Source: an uncultured Phascolarctobacterium sp.
Lineage (GTDB): Bacteria; Bacillota; Negativicutes; Acidaminococcales; Acidaminococcaceae
Direction of reading: 5' to 3'
NCBI GenBank assembly: GCA_958448515.1
Contig: CAUDEF010000001.1
Span: 1 to 64,000 of the forward strand
DNA length: 64,000 nt
The notes under the pieces are model-generated. The model saw only the letters and a program-made list of their open reading frames with translations, was not told where the DNA came from and did not search any database. The position numbers and the translations under genes were made by a program. Positions 30,773-39,567 of this stretch are shown here, one piece after another. The first letter of the stretch is position 1. Each line of letters begins with the position of its first letter.

Positions 30773-31807
30773 ATGTATTGCTTTAACAGCGATTATACCG
30801 AAGGCTGCCATCCTGCGGTTTTAAAAAGACTTATGGAAACAAATATGGACCAGACTACAGGTTATGGTCTTGATCCTTACTGTGAAGAGGCTCGCTCTCT
30901 TATCCGTGAAGCCTGCGCCTGCGAAAACGCAGATGTGCATTTTCTTGTAGGCGGAACCCAGACTAACCTTACAGTTATCTGTGCTGCCCTGCGTCCGCAT
31001 CAGGCTGTTTACGGTGCAGTTCCCAGCCATATAAATACCCACGAGGCAGGCGCCATTGAGCACGTTGGACACAGAGTTCTGCCACTGCCGTCATCAGAGG
31101 GTAAATTAACTGCCGCACAAATTGCCGCAGAATGGAAAAAATATGATACTGACCCCAGCCGCGAACACTGGGCACAGCCTAAAATGGTCTATATTTCTCA
31201 GCCTACAGAAATAGGCAGCATGTATACCAAAAAAGAACTTACTGAACTTTACGCAGTATGTAAAGAAGCAGGATTATATCTTTTTATTGACGGTGCAAGA
31301 CTCAGCTATGCTCTTGGCAGCCCGGAAAATGACCTTACCCTGCCGGAAATTGTTCAAAACTGCGATGTTTTATCTATCGGCGGTACAAAATGCGGTCTGC
31401 TTTTTGGTGAAGCAGTAGTTATTGTCAACGACGCTATTAAACCTGATTTCAGAACTATTGCCAAACAAAACGGTGCTATCTTAGCTAAAGGCAGACTGCA
31501 GGGTGTGCAGTTTGCAGAGCTTTTCCGCAATAATCTTTATGTGGAAACCGGACGTTACGGCACTCTGCTGGCTTTAAAAATTAAAGCAGCAGCTGAAAAA
31601 TGCGGTTTTAAATTTATTACTGATTCTCCTACTAATCAGCAGTTTATTATTTTAACACCTGAGCAATACGAAAAATTAAGTCAGGATTTCACTCTCAGTC
31701 TGATTGAATATCTGCCGGACGGCAATTATTCTGTACGCATCTGCACCAGCTGGGCTACCAGTGAAGAAGAAACAGATAAACTGATTGCTGCTATCGAAAA
31801 CCTGTAA
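30773..31807 (+). CDS. ltaE: Low-specificity threonine aldolase (PLP-dependent beta-eliminating lyase family)
   Basis: A 344-residue fold-type I PLP enzyme that cleaves threonine or allo-threonine to glycine and acetaldehyde. Visible are GYGLDPYCEEARSLI, the VGGTQTNLTVI cofactor region, FIDGARLSYALG, and the PLP lysine in LSIGGTKCGLLFGEAVV. The ATG at 30773 has GAGGTG upstream; an earlier in-frame ATG lacks one. Clear member of the family, but substrate specificity is not settled by sequence. Confidence 0.85.
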   Translation: MYCFNSDYTEGCHPAVLKRLMETNMDQTTGYGLDPYCEEARSLIREACACENADVHFLVGGTQTNLTVICAALRPHQAVYGAVPSHINTHEAGAIEHVGHRVLPLPSSEGKLTAAQIAAEWKKYDTDPSREHWAQPKMVYISQPTEIGSMYTKKELTELYAVCKEAGLYLFIDGARLSYALGSPENDLTLPEIVQNCDVLSIGGTKCGLLFGEAVVIVNDAIKPDFRTIAKQNGAILAKGRLQGVQFAELFRNNLYVETGRYGTLLALKIKAAAEKCGFKFITDSPTNQQFIILTPEQYEKLSQDFTLSLIEYLPDGNYSVRICTSWATSEEETDKLIAAIENL

Positions 31808-31813
31808 CTACAT

Positions 31814-31850
31814 AAAAAAAGGAGCATATCAAAAGATATGCTCCTTTTTT
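31814..31850. terminator. Bidirectional intrinsic terminator
   Basis: Perfect stem AAAAAAAGGAGCATATC / GATATGCTCCTTTTTT with an AAAA loop between the convergent ltaE and tolC-like genes. Confidence 0.9.
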
Positions 31851-31859
31851 TATTATATT

Positions 31860-33341
31860 TTAGTTTTGTTTTACCGGTACATTGCTTACTACCGGGCCAG
31901 TTTTTTCTTCTGCAGCGGCTTGCTCAGCAGTATCAGCAGCTTCCTGCTGGCTGTTATATTCTTCAACAGCAGCATTTTCTACAGTTACAGTGTGCGGAAA
32001 TTCCATGGGCACGCCAATAGCTGTTTCCAGAGCTGTTTTGGAAGTATTGTAATCATACAGAGACTGGATATAGTTGTTCTTTGCATCAGTTAAAGCAACC
32101 TGAGCATCCAGTACATCAGTATTGGTGCCTACGCCAGCCATATATCTTACCTGAGCAATATGGAAATCTTCTTCTGCTTTAGCTACAGCAACCTTGGTTG
32201 TACCAATACGTTTTTCTGCTTCGCGCAGGTCAAGGTAAGTGCTGCGTACATCAAGCATCACGGCATCTTCAGTATCGCGATAGGATTCTTCAGCTTTGGC
32301 AAGGTCTGCTTCTGCACCATGGATTCTGGACATGGTAACACCGGTATCAAAAATATTCAGGCTTACGCCAACACCTACGCTCCAGTTGCCATTCTCATCA
32401 CCGGGCCAGTTGCTGTCATTCCAGTTTTGAGATGCATTGGCAGAAACCTGCGGCATATGACCGCTGCGAGCTACTTTCAATGCACCTTTGGCAGCTTCTA
32501 CGCCCTGTTTAGCCTGTTCCAGTTCCGGACGATGCTGAGCCGCATAATCAAGGCAATATTTCAGGTCATTATCATAAGGGGTATACTGCATGCTGTCCTG
32601 CAGTTTTAAAGTTGTATCCATGGGCAGGCCAATAATTCTGTTTAAGCTTGCCTCAGCAATCTGGTAGGCATTTTCTGCTTTAATAAGATTCTGCTGAGCA
32701 TCTGCCAGTTCTACTTCACTGCGCAGCACATCAACTTTTGCTACTACGCCAACATCATACTGAGCCTGAACATTTTTTAAATGTTCTTCCAGACGGTTAA
32801 CAGATTCACGGCTTAAAATCTGTACATTATCTGCCTGCAGCATGCTGTAATAGCTGTTGGTAACTGTTTCGCGCATATCATTATAGGCTTTTTGCTCCCC
32901 TACAAGATAGCTTTTATAATTAGCCTCTGCCTGATCAATGGCACCGGATAATTTACCACCGGTATAGATAGGAATACTGGCAGTGATGGTATTGGAATGA
33001 TTGTTACCAATACCTTTATTATAGTAAATAATCCTACCATCTCCACCGTACACAGGCGCAAGATTATCATCATACCCACCACGAGTAGTGCTGTGCTGAC
33101 CGGTAATGGTTATACCTTTACTCTGACGGGCTGCATTATAGTTTGCACGCGCGGAATCTTTTTCATAACCGGAAATTTTAATAGCCGGATTTGTATTAAA
33201 AGCTCTTTCCATGGCCTGCTGCAAGTTTAATTCTACAATTTGCGGCTCTGCTGCTTCTTCTGCAAAAGCATAACTGCACAAGCTCATAGTAATAGCTGCA
33301 GAAATTGCCAATAAGCGCTTGCTTAATTTATTTCCATACAT
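31860..33341 (-). CDS. TolC-family outer-membrane efflux channel
   Basis: About 493 residues with a signal peptide (cleavage after YAFA near residue 26) and two outer-membrane efflux protein repeats of long heptad-rich helices: IVELNLQQAMERAFNTNPAIKISGYE; VAKVDVLRSEVELADAQQNLIKAENAYQIAEASLNRIIG; and the matching second half VGTNTDVLDAQVALTDAKNNYIQSLYDYNTSKTALE. This is the TolC fold, the outer-membrane duct of export systems. The ATG at 33341 follows GGAGG. It lies downstream of the Mla genes, which supports a two-membrane envelope. Its inner-membrane partner is not in this window. Confidence 0.88.
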   Translation of the reverse strand: MYGNKLSKRLLAISAAITMSLCSYAFAEEAAEPQIVELNLQQAMERAFNTNPAIKISGYEKDSARANYNAARQSKGITITGQHSTTRGGYDDNLAPVYGGDGRIIYYNKGIGNNHSNTITASIPIYTGGKLSGAIDQAEANYKSYLVGEQKAYNDMRETVTNSYYSMLQADNVQILSRESVNRLEEHLKNVQAQYDVGVVAKVDVLRSEVELADAQQNLIKAENAYQIAEASLNRIIGLPMDTTLKLQDSMQYTPYDNDLKYCLDYAAQHRPELEQAKQGVEAAKGALKVARSGHMPQVSANASQNWNDSNWPGDENGNWSVGVGVSLNIFDTGVTMSRIHGAEADLAKAEESYRDTEDAVMLDVRSTYLDLREAEKRIGTTKVAVAKAEEDFHIAQVRYMAGVGTNTDVLDAQVALTDAKNNYIQSLYDYNTSKTALETAIGVPMEFPHTVTVENAAVEEYNSQQEAADTAEQAAAEEKTGPVVSNVPVKQN

Positions 33342-33422
33342 TGCGTTAACCTCCAATCACACTGACTGATTAGTCAATATACCAAGATTATATATTTTTT
33401 TCCACAAAAAAGCAAATAAAAA

Positions 33423-34691
33423 TTAGAAATAACTGCGTACACCTACATAGGTATCCTGTTTTGTACCTTTAAGATCCATGCTTTCGCCATATAAAGACAA
33501 ATTACTGTTCAGCTTCAGTTCGCCGCCCAGACGTATTTTACTGTTATCAAAATCATAGTACTGAGAATACAGCTTAAAGCTGTCACCAAAATTATAGCTT
33601 AAGCCAACGCCAAATTCTCCCTGCATGGCACCCATGCTCAATCCGGCATTGCCCATATATTTACCGGCAATAAAATCAAACTTGTTGCTCTCACCCAGGT
33701 CGTAACCACCCATATATACAAAACTGTCATCAGAAGGTGTCAGGGTTACACCTAAATTACTGCGCCAGTCAGTATCGCTCAGGCTGGCACTTACATCAGC
33801 CTGCAAACGGGCATCGCTCACTGTACCAAGTATTTTATTGGCACGGGCACTTGCTTCTTTGGCATTTACTACAGTTTCTTTTAAAGACTGTTCTACAGCA
33901 GGATCTGTAGCCACATTTTCCAGCACCTTAACAATATTTTCTACTTTCTCGCTTGTATCTGCCAGGTTCTGAGCCATTCTTGCAACATTTCTGCCAGTTT
34001 CACCGTTATTATCCATACCTGCCATAATACTTTCCATATGCATGGCAACCCCATTCATGCGCTTGCTCATTTCATTCATCTGGAAAATCATGGCGTTGAT
34101 ATCCTTTTGATTTTCAATAGCCACATCAGCCATAACCTTGGTAAAGGTATTCATATTTTCACTGATGTCCCGCATGTTTTTAAAGCCATCACGCATGGAC
34201 TGCTGAACTTCCTTATCGCCAAAAACATTATTCAGTGCATCAGCTATGTTTTCCACTTTAACCATTAAATCACCAGAGGAAGCAAAAAATTCTTCCATTC
34301 CGCCGCCGGGAATACCTTTTAACTTACTGCCTTCAGTAATATATCCCTGCCCCGGATTGGCAGGAGGTATAACATTAACAAATTTTTCACCCAAAATACC
34401 GTCAGAACCTATGGTAAAAACTGCGCCCTGCGGAATTTTTATATTATCATCAATTTCGGCAGTAACTTCAACACTGCCGGATGTCACATCAATAGCTTTA
34501 ACCGTACCTACCTGCACACCTGCGTAGCGTACAATATGACCCGGCATCAGTCCGCTTACCTGGGGATAATCAATTTGCAGTTCATATCCACGATCGCCGA
34601 AAGTAAAAGCTCCCATAAAAGTAATTATTCCCGCCAATACCGCAAAACCACCAAGGGTAAAGGCGCCAACCTTCACTTCATTGCTGCTCAT
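33423..34691 (-). CDS. mlaD: MlaD-type MCE protein with C-terminal beta-barrel-like domain
   Basis: A 422-residue protein: an N-terminal membrane anchor (GAFTLGGFAVLAGIITFMGAF), one MCE domain (about residues 38-115, YELQIDYPQVSGLMPGHIVRYAGVQVGTV), and a long helical region (about 130-290). The last 110 residues, rich in alternating beta strands and ending in a terminal aromatic (VGVRSYF), look like an outer-membrane barrel. E. coli MlaD lacks the last two parts. Such a fusion, known for diderm Firmicutes such as Veillonella, would span the periplasm and carry lipids between membranes. It overlaps mlaF by four bases (ATGA). Confidence 0.88.
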   Translation of the reverse strand: MSSNEVKVGAFTLGGFAVLAGIITFMGAFTFGDRGYELQIDYPQVSGLMPGHIVRYAGVQVGTVKAIDVTSGSVEVTAEIDDNIKIPQGAVFTIGSDGILGEKFVNVIPPANPGQGYITEGSKLKGIPGGGMEEFFASSGDLMVKVENIADALNNVFGDKEVQQSMRDGFKNMRDISENMNTFTKVMADVAIENQKDINAMIFQMNEMSKRMNGVAMHMESIMAGMDNNGETGRNVARMAQNLADTSEKVENIVKVLENVATDPAVEQSLKETVVNAKEASARANKILGTVSDARLQADVSASLSDTDWRSNLGVTLTPSDDSFVYMGGYDLGESNKFDFIAGKYMGNAGLSMGAMQGEFGVGLSYNFGDSFKLYSQYYDFDNSKIRLGGELKLNSNLSLYGESMDLKGTKQDTYVGVRSYF

Positions 34692-35446
34692 TGTTCATCC
34701 TCCTTCTGTAATTCCTGTCCGTTTATAAAAGCCTGTACAACAGGATTAGTACTGCTGCGTATTTCTTCTACAGTGCCAACCTGCACTATTTTTCCATTAT
34801 GCAGCATGGCAATTCTGTCAGCTGTAAAAAATACCGATTCCATATCATGAGTTACTAAAAGCGACGCTACATGCAGCTGCTCCTGTGTTTTTCTGATCAG
34901 CCTGCTGATAGTCATTGTCATTACCGGATCAAGACCGGAAGTAGGCTCATCATAAAAAACTATCTGCGGGCGGATAGCCAATGCTCTGGCAAGACCAACA
35001 CGCTTTTTCATACCGCCGGATAATTCTGACGGCAGCATGTTTTCGGTGCCGGGAAGTCCTACCATCTGCAGCAGCTCACTCACTCTTTTGCTGATTTCTT
35101 CTTCCGGCAGCTTAAAATGTCTGCGCAGACCAAAGGCAACATTTTCTCCTACCGTAAGAAAGTCAAACAATGCAGAATACTGAAATACAACGCCCATATT
35201 TCTGCGCTGCTCGTCCCATTCTTCCTCACCAAAATCAGCCGTGTCACAGCCGTTAATAATAACACTTCCCGAGGTTGGTTTTAAAAGACCTGTCAGCACT
35301 TTCATAACCGTACTCTTTCCTGTTCCGGACGGCCCGATAACTGCCAGTGTTTCTCCGGGATAAATATCAAGGTCTATTTCATTTAAAACTACTTTAGAGC
35401 CAAAAGCCACTTTTAATTTACGTACTTTAATTACCGGTTCCTGCAT
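34688..35446 (-). CDS. mlaF: Phospholipid transport ABC ATPase MlaF
   Basis: ATP-binding subunit of the Mla lipid transporter. About 252 residues with Walker A GPSGTGKST, Q-loop, signature LSGGMKKRVGLARAL, Walker B IVFYDEPTSGLDP and H-loop LLVTHDME. The DEPTSGLDPV form is typical of MlaF/Mkl. It sits between mlaE and mlaD, with its ATG at 35446 behind GGAGGTG. It energises the permease MlaE, to which MlaD is attached. Confidence 0.95.
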   Translation of the reverse strand: MQEPVIKVRKLKVAFGSKVVLNEIDLDIYPGETLAVIGPSGTGKSTVMKVLTGLLKPTSGSVIINGCDTADFGEEEWDEQRRNMGVVFQYSALFDFLTVGENVAFGLRRHFKLPEEEISKRVSELLQMVGLPGTENMLPSELSGGMKKRVGLARALAIRPQIVFYDEPTSGLDPVMTMTISRLIRKTQEQLHVASLLVTHDMESVFFTADRIAMLHNGKIVQVGTVEEIRSSTNPVVQAFINGQELQKEDEQ

Positions 35447-35458
35447 AACAAACACCTC

Positions 35459-36229
35459 CTACACATACAAAATAATCGAGAGAAAGTAATTTGTTATAAA
35501 AATCAGGATAATAGAAAGAACTACTGACTTTGTTGTAGCAAGACCTACGCCCTCTGCTCCGTTAGGCGCCGTCAGGCCCTTATAACAGCCTACAATGGCG
35601 ATAATCGCGCCAAAGACAGAACCCTTAATCATACCGCCAACCATATCATAGACCTCTGCCAGCGTTTTAATAGAGTTTTCATAGGTAAAGGTACTGATAC
35701 CTGCATAATAATGGGCAACAACCCAGCCGCCTATATTACCGATAAGATTGGCAAAAACAATCAGTACAGGCATCATTAGTACAATAGCAATAAAACGCGG
35801 CACAACAAGATAGCTTACAGGATTGGCCGCCATAACCTTTAAAGCGTCAATCTGCTCTGTAACCTTCATGGTACCAATTTCGGCAGCAATAGCCGCACCT
35901 ATGCGCCCTGCAACTACAACGCCTGTCAATACCGGCACCAGCTCACGTGCCATGGCAATAGCCACAATACCTCCAACAGAAGAAGCCGCACCAAAACGAA
36001 CAAATTCCTTAGCTGTCTGCACAGAAAAAACCATACCCGTACATAAAATTGTCATCAGTACAATGGGCAGAGAATCAGCACCCAAAAGCGCCATCTGACG
36101 CAAAGTTTCCTGCATGCGCGCGTCTTTAAGCCTTTTTACTGTATCAATAAACAGTAAAGTCATCTGACCTGTACTGGCGCAGCTTTCAATTATTCTCTTA
36201 CCAAGGGAATTACAGATTTTACTAAACAT
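35459..36229 (-). CDS. mlaE: Phospholipid transport permease MlaE
   Basis: A 256-residue permease of the MlaE/TGD1 family with about five membrane helices. Conserved parts are FVRFGAASSVGGIVAIAMARELVPVLTGVVVAGRIGAAIAAEIGTMKVTEQIDAL and FVGAIIAIVGCYKGL-type loop residues near the end (VFGAIIAIVGCYKGL). It is the first gene of the leftward mlaE-mlaF-mlaD set and forms the inner-membrane core that shuttles phospholipid together with MlaF. Confidence 0.95.
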   Translation of the reverse strand: MFSKICNSLGKRIIESCASTGQMTLLFIDTVKRLKDARMQETLRQMALLGADSLPIVLMTILCTGMVFSVQTAKEFVRFGAASSVGGIVAIAMARELVPVLTGVVVAGRIGAAIAAEIGTMKVTEQIDALKVMAANPVSYLVVPRFIAIVLMMPVLIVFANLIGNIGGWVVAHYYAGISTFTYENSIKTLAEVYDMVGGMIKGSVFGAIIAIVGCYKGLTAPNGAEGVGLATTKSVVLSIILIFITNYFLSIILYV

Positions 36230-36279
36230 AGCATTTCCTTTCGGTGGTTCATTCTGATTTTATAATAATTTTATGTTTT

Positions 36280-37956
36280 TTATTTGTCGATTACATTAAT
36301 AACTATTTCTTTTTCGCCGTCAATAATGTAATCAAAAGCTGTTTTCTGCTTAAATGGACTTCCCTGCAGCATGCCTGCAAATCCGGCATCATTCTGCATG
36401 TTTTTATCTGCATTGGCGTTCAGTGCCTGTGATGCAGATATATCAACGATAATTTCATTATTTTTATCCGCTTCATTCAGATTTTTAATAAAATCTGCCA
36501 GTTTGCGCTTATTATCCTGTTTTGCAGCCGGCAGACCTTCCTCCTGCTGTTTTCGAAGCAGGTTCTGAATCCAGGCTAGTGAACTGCCTCCCCGCACGCT
36601 GAGAGCCATCTTGCCTCCCTGATGATGTTCAGGAACAGTAAAATAAATGGTCTGTACAAATTCACTGCCGCGATAAGGCTTTAAAGTAACATTTATAGGC
36701 AGTTTTTCACCGGGCTTAACCTCACGCTTTTGCGGAGCCACCTGGGTAATTTCTGCTACCTGCACATTTTCAGTAAGCTCTACATTAACATTAATACCAT
36801 AAATATCAACTTTTTCAAACTTATTCTGCATCAGAATATTAACTGCCTCAACCAGCTCGGCATTAACTGCTTTCTGAATTCCGTCAACTGTATAATACAT
36901 GTTATCACGATTAATCGTAATATAATTATTGCTGCTGTCAACACCGGTAATTTCAAAATGCATCTTTGCCGTACCGCCGCCATTACGGTCAACGGTCTTG
37001 GTTACGGTATTAAACACAGCTGCGTCAACAATGACAGGTACCATTTTTTCATCTTCAACAATATTTACACGAGTAGTATTATTAAAGCCTCTGTCCAAAT
37101 CGCTGACAGCCGTATAAACCGGAATAGTTTTTGGTCCGGGCCCTGTTTTGCCGGCAATACCGCTTGCTCTGTCCTGATTAATTACACCAATGGTTTTGCC
37201 TATGGTGCCTACTTTATAGCTGCTTTGCATATTGGGTATGCAGCCTAAAATCCATACATTATTCATAAAAAAGTTACTGTTGCCGCGCTGCATAAAAGGG
37301 TGGCCAAAAGCCAGAATATGCCCTTCATCATCAGTCCAGGTAACTGTTCCCAATGCTCCCAAGGATAAATCGCCCTGCATCAGAGAAACACCTACTGCAC
37401 TGCCAGGCTCCAAACTTCCTGCAGCAAGATCTGCATTGCTGCCTCCGCCATTTACAGCGTCAAGACCCAAGCCATGCAGCTTCTCCTGTAAATATTCCAT
37501 ACCCAGAGGGGTAAAACCGCCTGCCATAAGTGCCGTACCCTGCGGAACTAAATCTTTGTAAAGAGGTACAGGCTCATCTAACAGCTTCAGCATGCTGGAA
37601 ATAGGTGTCAAAAAGCAGTAGTGAGGATCATTAAATGCCTTACCAAAAGCAACAGCACCTACAAGCCTTCCGTCAACATATACAGGGCTGCCGCTCATGC
37701 CCTGAGCCACACCGCCTGTTTTGTCAATTAAATCTCCATATAAACGTACAAAAACACTGTAACCGCCGGCTTCACTTCCGGTTACACCAAGTATTTCCAC
37801 ATTGAATTCTTCAATTGTATTACCGCTGATTACAGTTTTGCCGATACCATGCATGCCCGGCTTTAAATCCTTAATAGGCATCAAAGGCGTATTCGCCAGA
37901 GCTGCAGTGCTGTATATGCACAGCACTAACGCAAGAAACAAAGTTTTTAACTTCAT
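36280..37956 (-). CDS. SpoIVB-type (family S55) serine peptidase domain protein, secreted
   Basis: A 558-residue exported protein with a signal peptide (MKLKTLFLALVLCIYSTAALA). Its N-terminal half matches the S55 peptidase domain of SpoIVB: KPGMHGIGKTVISG, then KTGGVAQGMSGSPVYVDGRLVGAVAFG with the catalytic GMSGSP serine near residue 90, and a later GHILAFGHPFM histidine segment. The C-terminal half is Ig/beta-rich and not assigned. There is no sign of sporulation genes nearby. Beside mlaE and envelope genes it more likely acts in the periplasm on envelope proteins or as a scaffold (inference). Confidence 0.8.
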   Translation of the reverse strand: MKLKTLFLALVLCIYSTAALANTPLMPIKDLKPGMHGIGKTVISGNTIEEFNVEILGVTGSEAGGYSVFVRLYGDLIDKTGGVAQGMSGSPVYVDGRLVGAVAFGKAFNDPHYCFLTPISSMLKLLDEPVPLYKDLVPQGTALMAGGFTPLGMEYLQEKLHGLGLDAVNGGGSNADLAAGSLEPGSAVGVSLMQGDLSLGALGTVTWTDDEGHILAFGHPFMQRGNSNFFMNNVWILGCIPNMQSSYKVGTIGKTIGVINQDRASGIAGKTGPGPKTIPVYTAVSDLDRGFNNTTRVNIVEDEKMVPVIVDAAVFNTVTKTVDRNGGGTAKMHFEITGVDSSNNYITINRDNMYYTVDGIQKAVNAELVEAVNILMQNKFEKVDIYGINVNVELTENVQVAEITQVAPQKREVKPGEKLPINVTLKPYRGSEFVQTIYFTVPEHHQGGKMALSVRGGSSLAWIQNLLRKQQEEGLPAAKQDNKRKLADFIKNLNEADKNNEIIVDISASQALNANADKNMQNDAGFAGMLQGSPFKQKTAFDYIIDGEKEIVINVIDK

Positions 37957-37979
37957 ATATAAACTCCCGTATATTATAA

Positions 37980-38004
37980 ATCGGCGGGGTCAACCCTCGC
38001 CGAT
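37980..38004. repeat. Hairpin between the AMIN/glycosidase-like gene and the S55 peptidase gene
   Basis: ATCGGCG and CGCCGAT arms with inner GGGT/ACCC pairing. No T run, so a weak terminator or mRNA-stability stem. Confidence 0.5.
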
Positions 38005-38100
38005 CTGATCTGCTGCAATAACTATCTGCCTGAAAGCAGAATATATAAATACTTTTGCACAAATTAATTATACAACCTCTAATGGGCTTTGACAAGTAAA

Positions 38101-39492
38101 CTAGTCTTTGGCAAAAAGCCCTGCCCCTATACTTACCATACGCTCTCTGCCGTCAGAAGGACAATTAACTATCTTGCCGCGTACCACCATTTCGCTGGAG
38201 CCGCCGCCGTCAAAATTAACAGCATCCCTTGCGCCTAAACGAAGAAAATACTGTGCCAGTTCTGTAAGCGTCAAACCGGCAGAGTTTTTATTTCTTCCGT
38301 CAACAACAAGAATAAGCAGGGTTCCGTCTTTCTTTAGGCCTACTGCTGTACGCGGCGCTCTGCCTTTGGCAATATCATTTGCTATGTATTCTTCAGCTGT
38401 ACGCACATTTACTTTGCCATTTTCCAAAAGCAGCGGTCCGCCGCCAATGACAGTTTTGCTTTTATCAGCAACCTCGTTGCCAAGTGTTTCAGTAAGTTTT
38501 ACCTTATCGCCTACACGTACACCGGCAAGAGCTGCAGCATTGCTTCCATGTCCGGAAATAACAATTGTACCTGGCTCGATAGTCATATTTCCGCTGCTGC
38601 TTACAGCTATAACTTTATTATTTCTGATTTTAATTTCTCTGCCCCACTGGTTTGTTTTGGTTCTTGCTGCATAATATTCATTATACAGAACAAGATCTTC
38701 TACAATTCTTGCTCTGTTCATTCCTTTAATATTAAGTACCTGTCCATTTTCCAGCTGCAGTTTACCGCTGTAAACAAGATCTTTAACAATATTCTTGGAG
38801 TTTTTATCAGCTGCCAATCCACTTCTTGGGGTGTAATCTGCGGCAAAAATATTATTTCTGTCTTTAAGTACGCCTATTACCCAGCCATCAGTATCAAAAT
38901 ATGACGCATTAACTGCTGCTAAAAGACCCAGCCTGTCCGCTGCCTTAACAAGAGAACCTCTGCCGTTATAGGTTCCGGCAGCAGAAAACGGACGCAATTC
39001 ATAGTCAGCATCTTTATCAACACTGAGCAGATAGCCCTGCAATTGTCTGCCGTTAATTTCATCCTGCAGATAGGTATAAGTTACACCCTTAGCCAGCTTC
39101 TCTGTTTTTTTGATAATGTTAATTCTGAAAATATCAATAACCAGCCGATGAGGATTTTCCAGCTGATAAATTTTATACTGGCAGTCTTTAGCTAAAGTTA
39201 TTTCCAGTTTGCTCTTGTTTCTTCCGTCAGGAGCAAGTTTTACTTTTTTTATAAAGGCATCTTTAACTATCGGCTTCATGGTTTTGCTGCTGCTTTCCGG
39301 CAGTTCTATTTCCAGCACATTATCATCTTTTTTGGCTTCATAAGCAATTTTTTCTTTACTGTCCAATACAAATCTTACTCTGCTCTGACTGATACTGGTA
39401 CGTACATTATCTATCGGAGCTGCCCATGCAAGCTGGGGTATAACAAAACTGCTTACAATGCTTATCAGAACAATTATATTTTTTAATTTCAT
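38101..39492 (-). CDS. Secreted AMIN domain plus phosphodiester glycosidase (NAGPA/DUF2233) protein
   Basis: About 463 residues with a signal peptide (MKLKNIIVLISIVSSFVIPQ, cleavage after AWA). The N-terminal AMIN-like domain (VRTSISQSRVRFVLDSKEKIAYEAKK...PHRLVIDIF) is known to bind peptidoglycan or envelope components. The C-terminal NAGPA/DUF2233 domain (AAVNASYFDTDGWVIG; RAPRTAVGLKKDGTLLILVVDGRN; LTLTELAQYFLRLGARDAVNFDGGGSSEM) belongs to phosphodiester glycosidases that cleave sugar phosphodiesters. A role in cell-wall or exopolysaccharide turnover is inferred. The start at 39492 has AGGTGA upstream. It follows mreB. Confidence 0.85.
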   Translation of the reverse strand: MKLKNIIVLISIVSSFVIPQLAWAAPIDNVRTSISQSRVRFVLDSKEKIAYEAKKDDNVLEIELPESSSKTMKPIVKDAFIKKVKLAPDGRNKSKLEITLAKDCQYKIYQLENPHRLVIDIFRINIIKKTEKLAKGVTYTYLQDEINGRQLQGYLLSVDKDADYELRPFSAAGTYNGRGSLVKAADRLGLLAAVNASYFDTDGWVIGVLKDRNNIFAADYTPRSGLAADKNSKNIVKDLVYSGKLQLENGQVLNIKGMNRARIVEDLVLYNEYYAARTKTNQWGREIKIRNNKVIAVSSSGNMTIEPGTIVISGHGSNAAALAGVRVGDKVKLTETLGNEVADKSKTVIGGGPLLLENGKVNVRTAEEYIANDIAKGRAPRTAVGLKKDGTLLILVVDGRNKNSAGLTLTELAQYFLRLGARDAVNFDGGGSSEMVVRGKIVNCPSDGRERMVSIGAGLFAKD

Positions 39493-39528
39493 TATTATCA
39501 CCTGATTATAAATACCTGTAAAAACAAA

Positions 39529-39550
39529 ATACACAGCCAAGGCTGTGTAT
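39529..39550 (-). terminator. Intrinsic terminator of mreB
   Basis: Perfect stem ATACACAGCC / GGCTGTGTAT with a two-base centre, followed on the transcribed strand by TTTTGTTTTT. Confidence 0.75.
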
Positions 39551-39567
39551 TTTTATGTACTTGTAAA

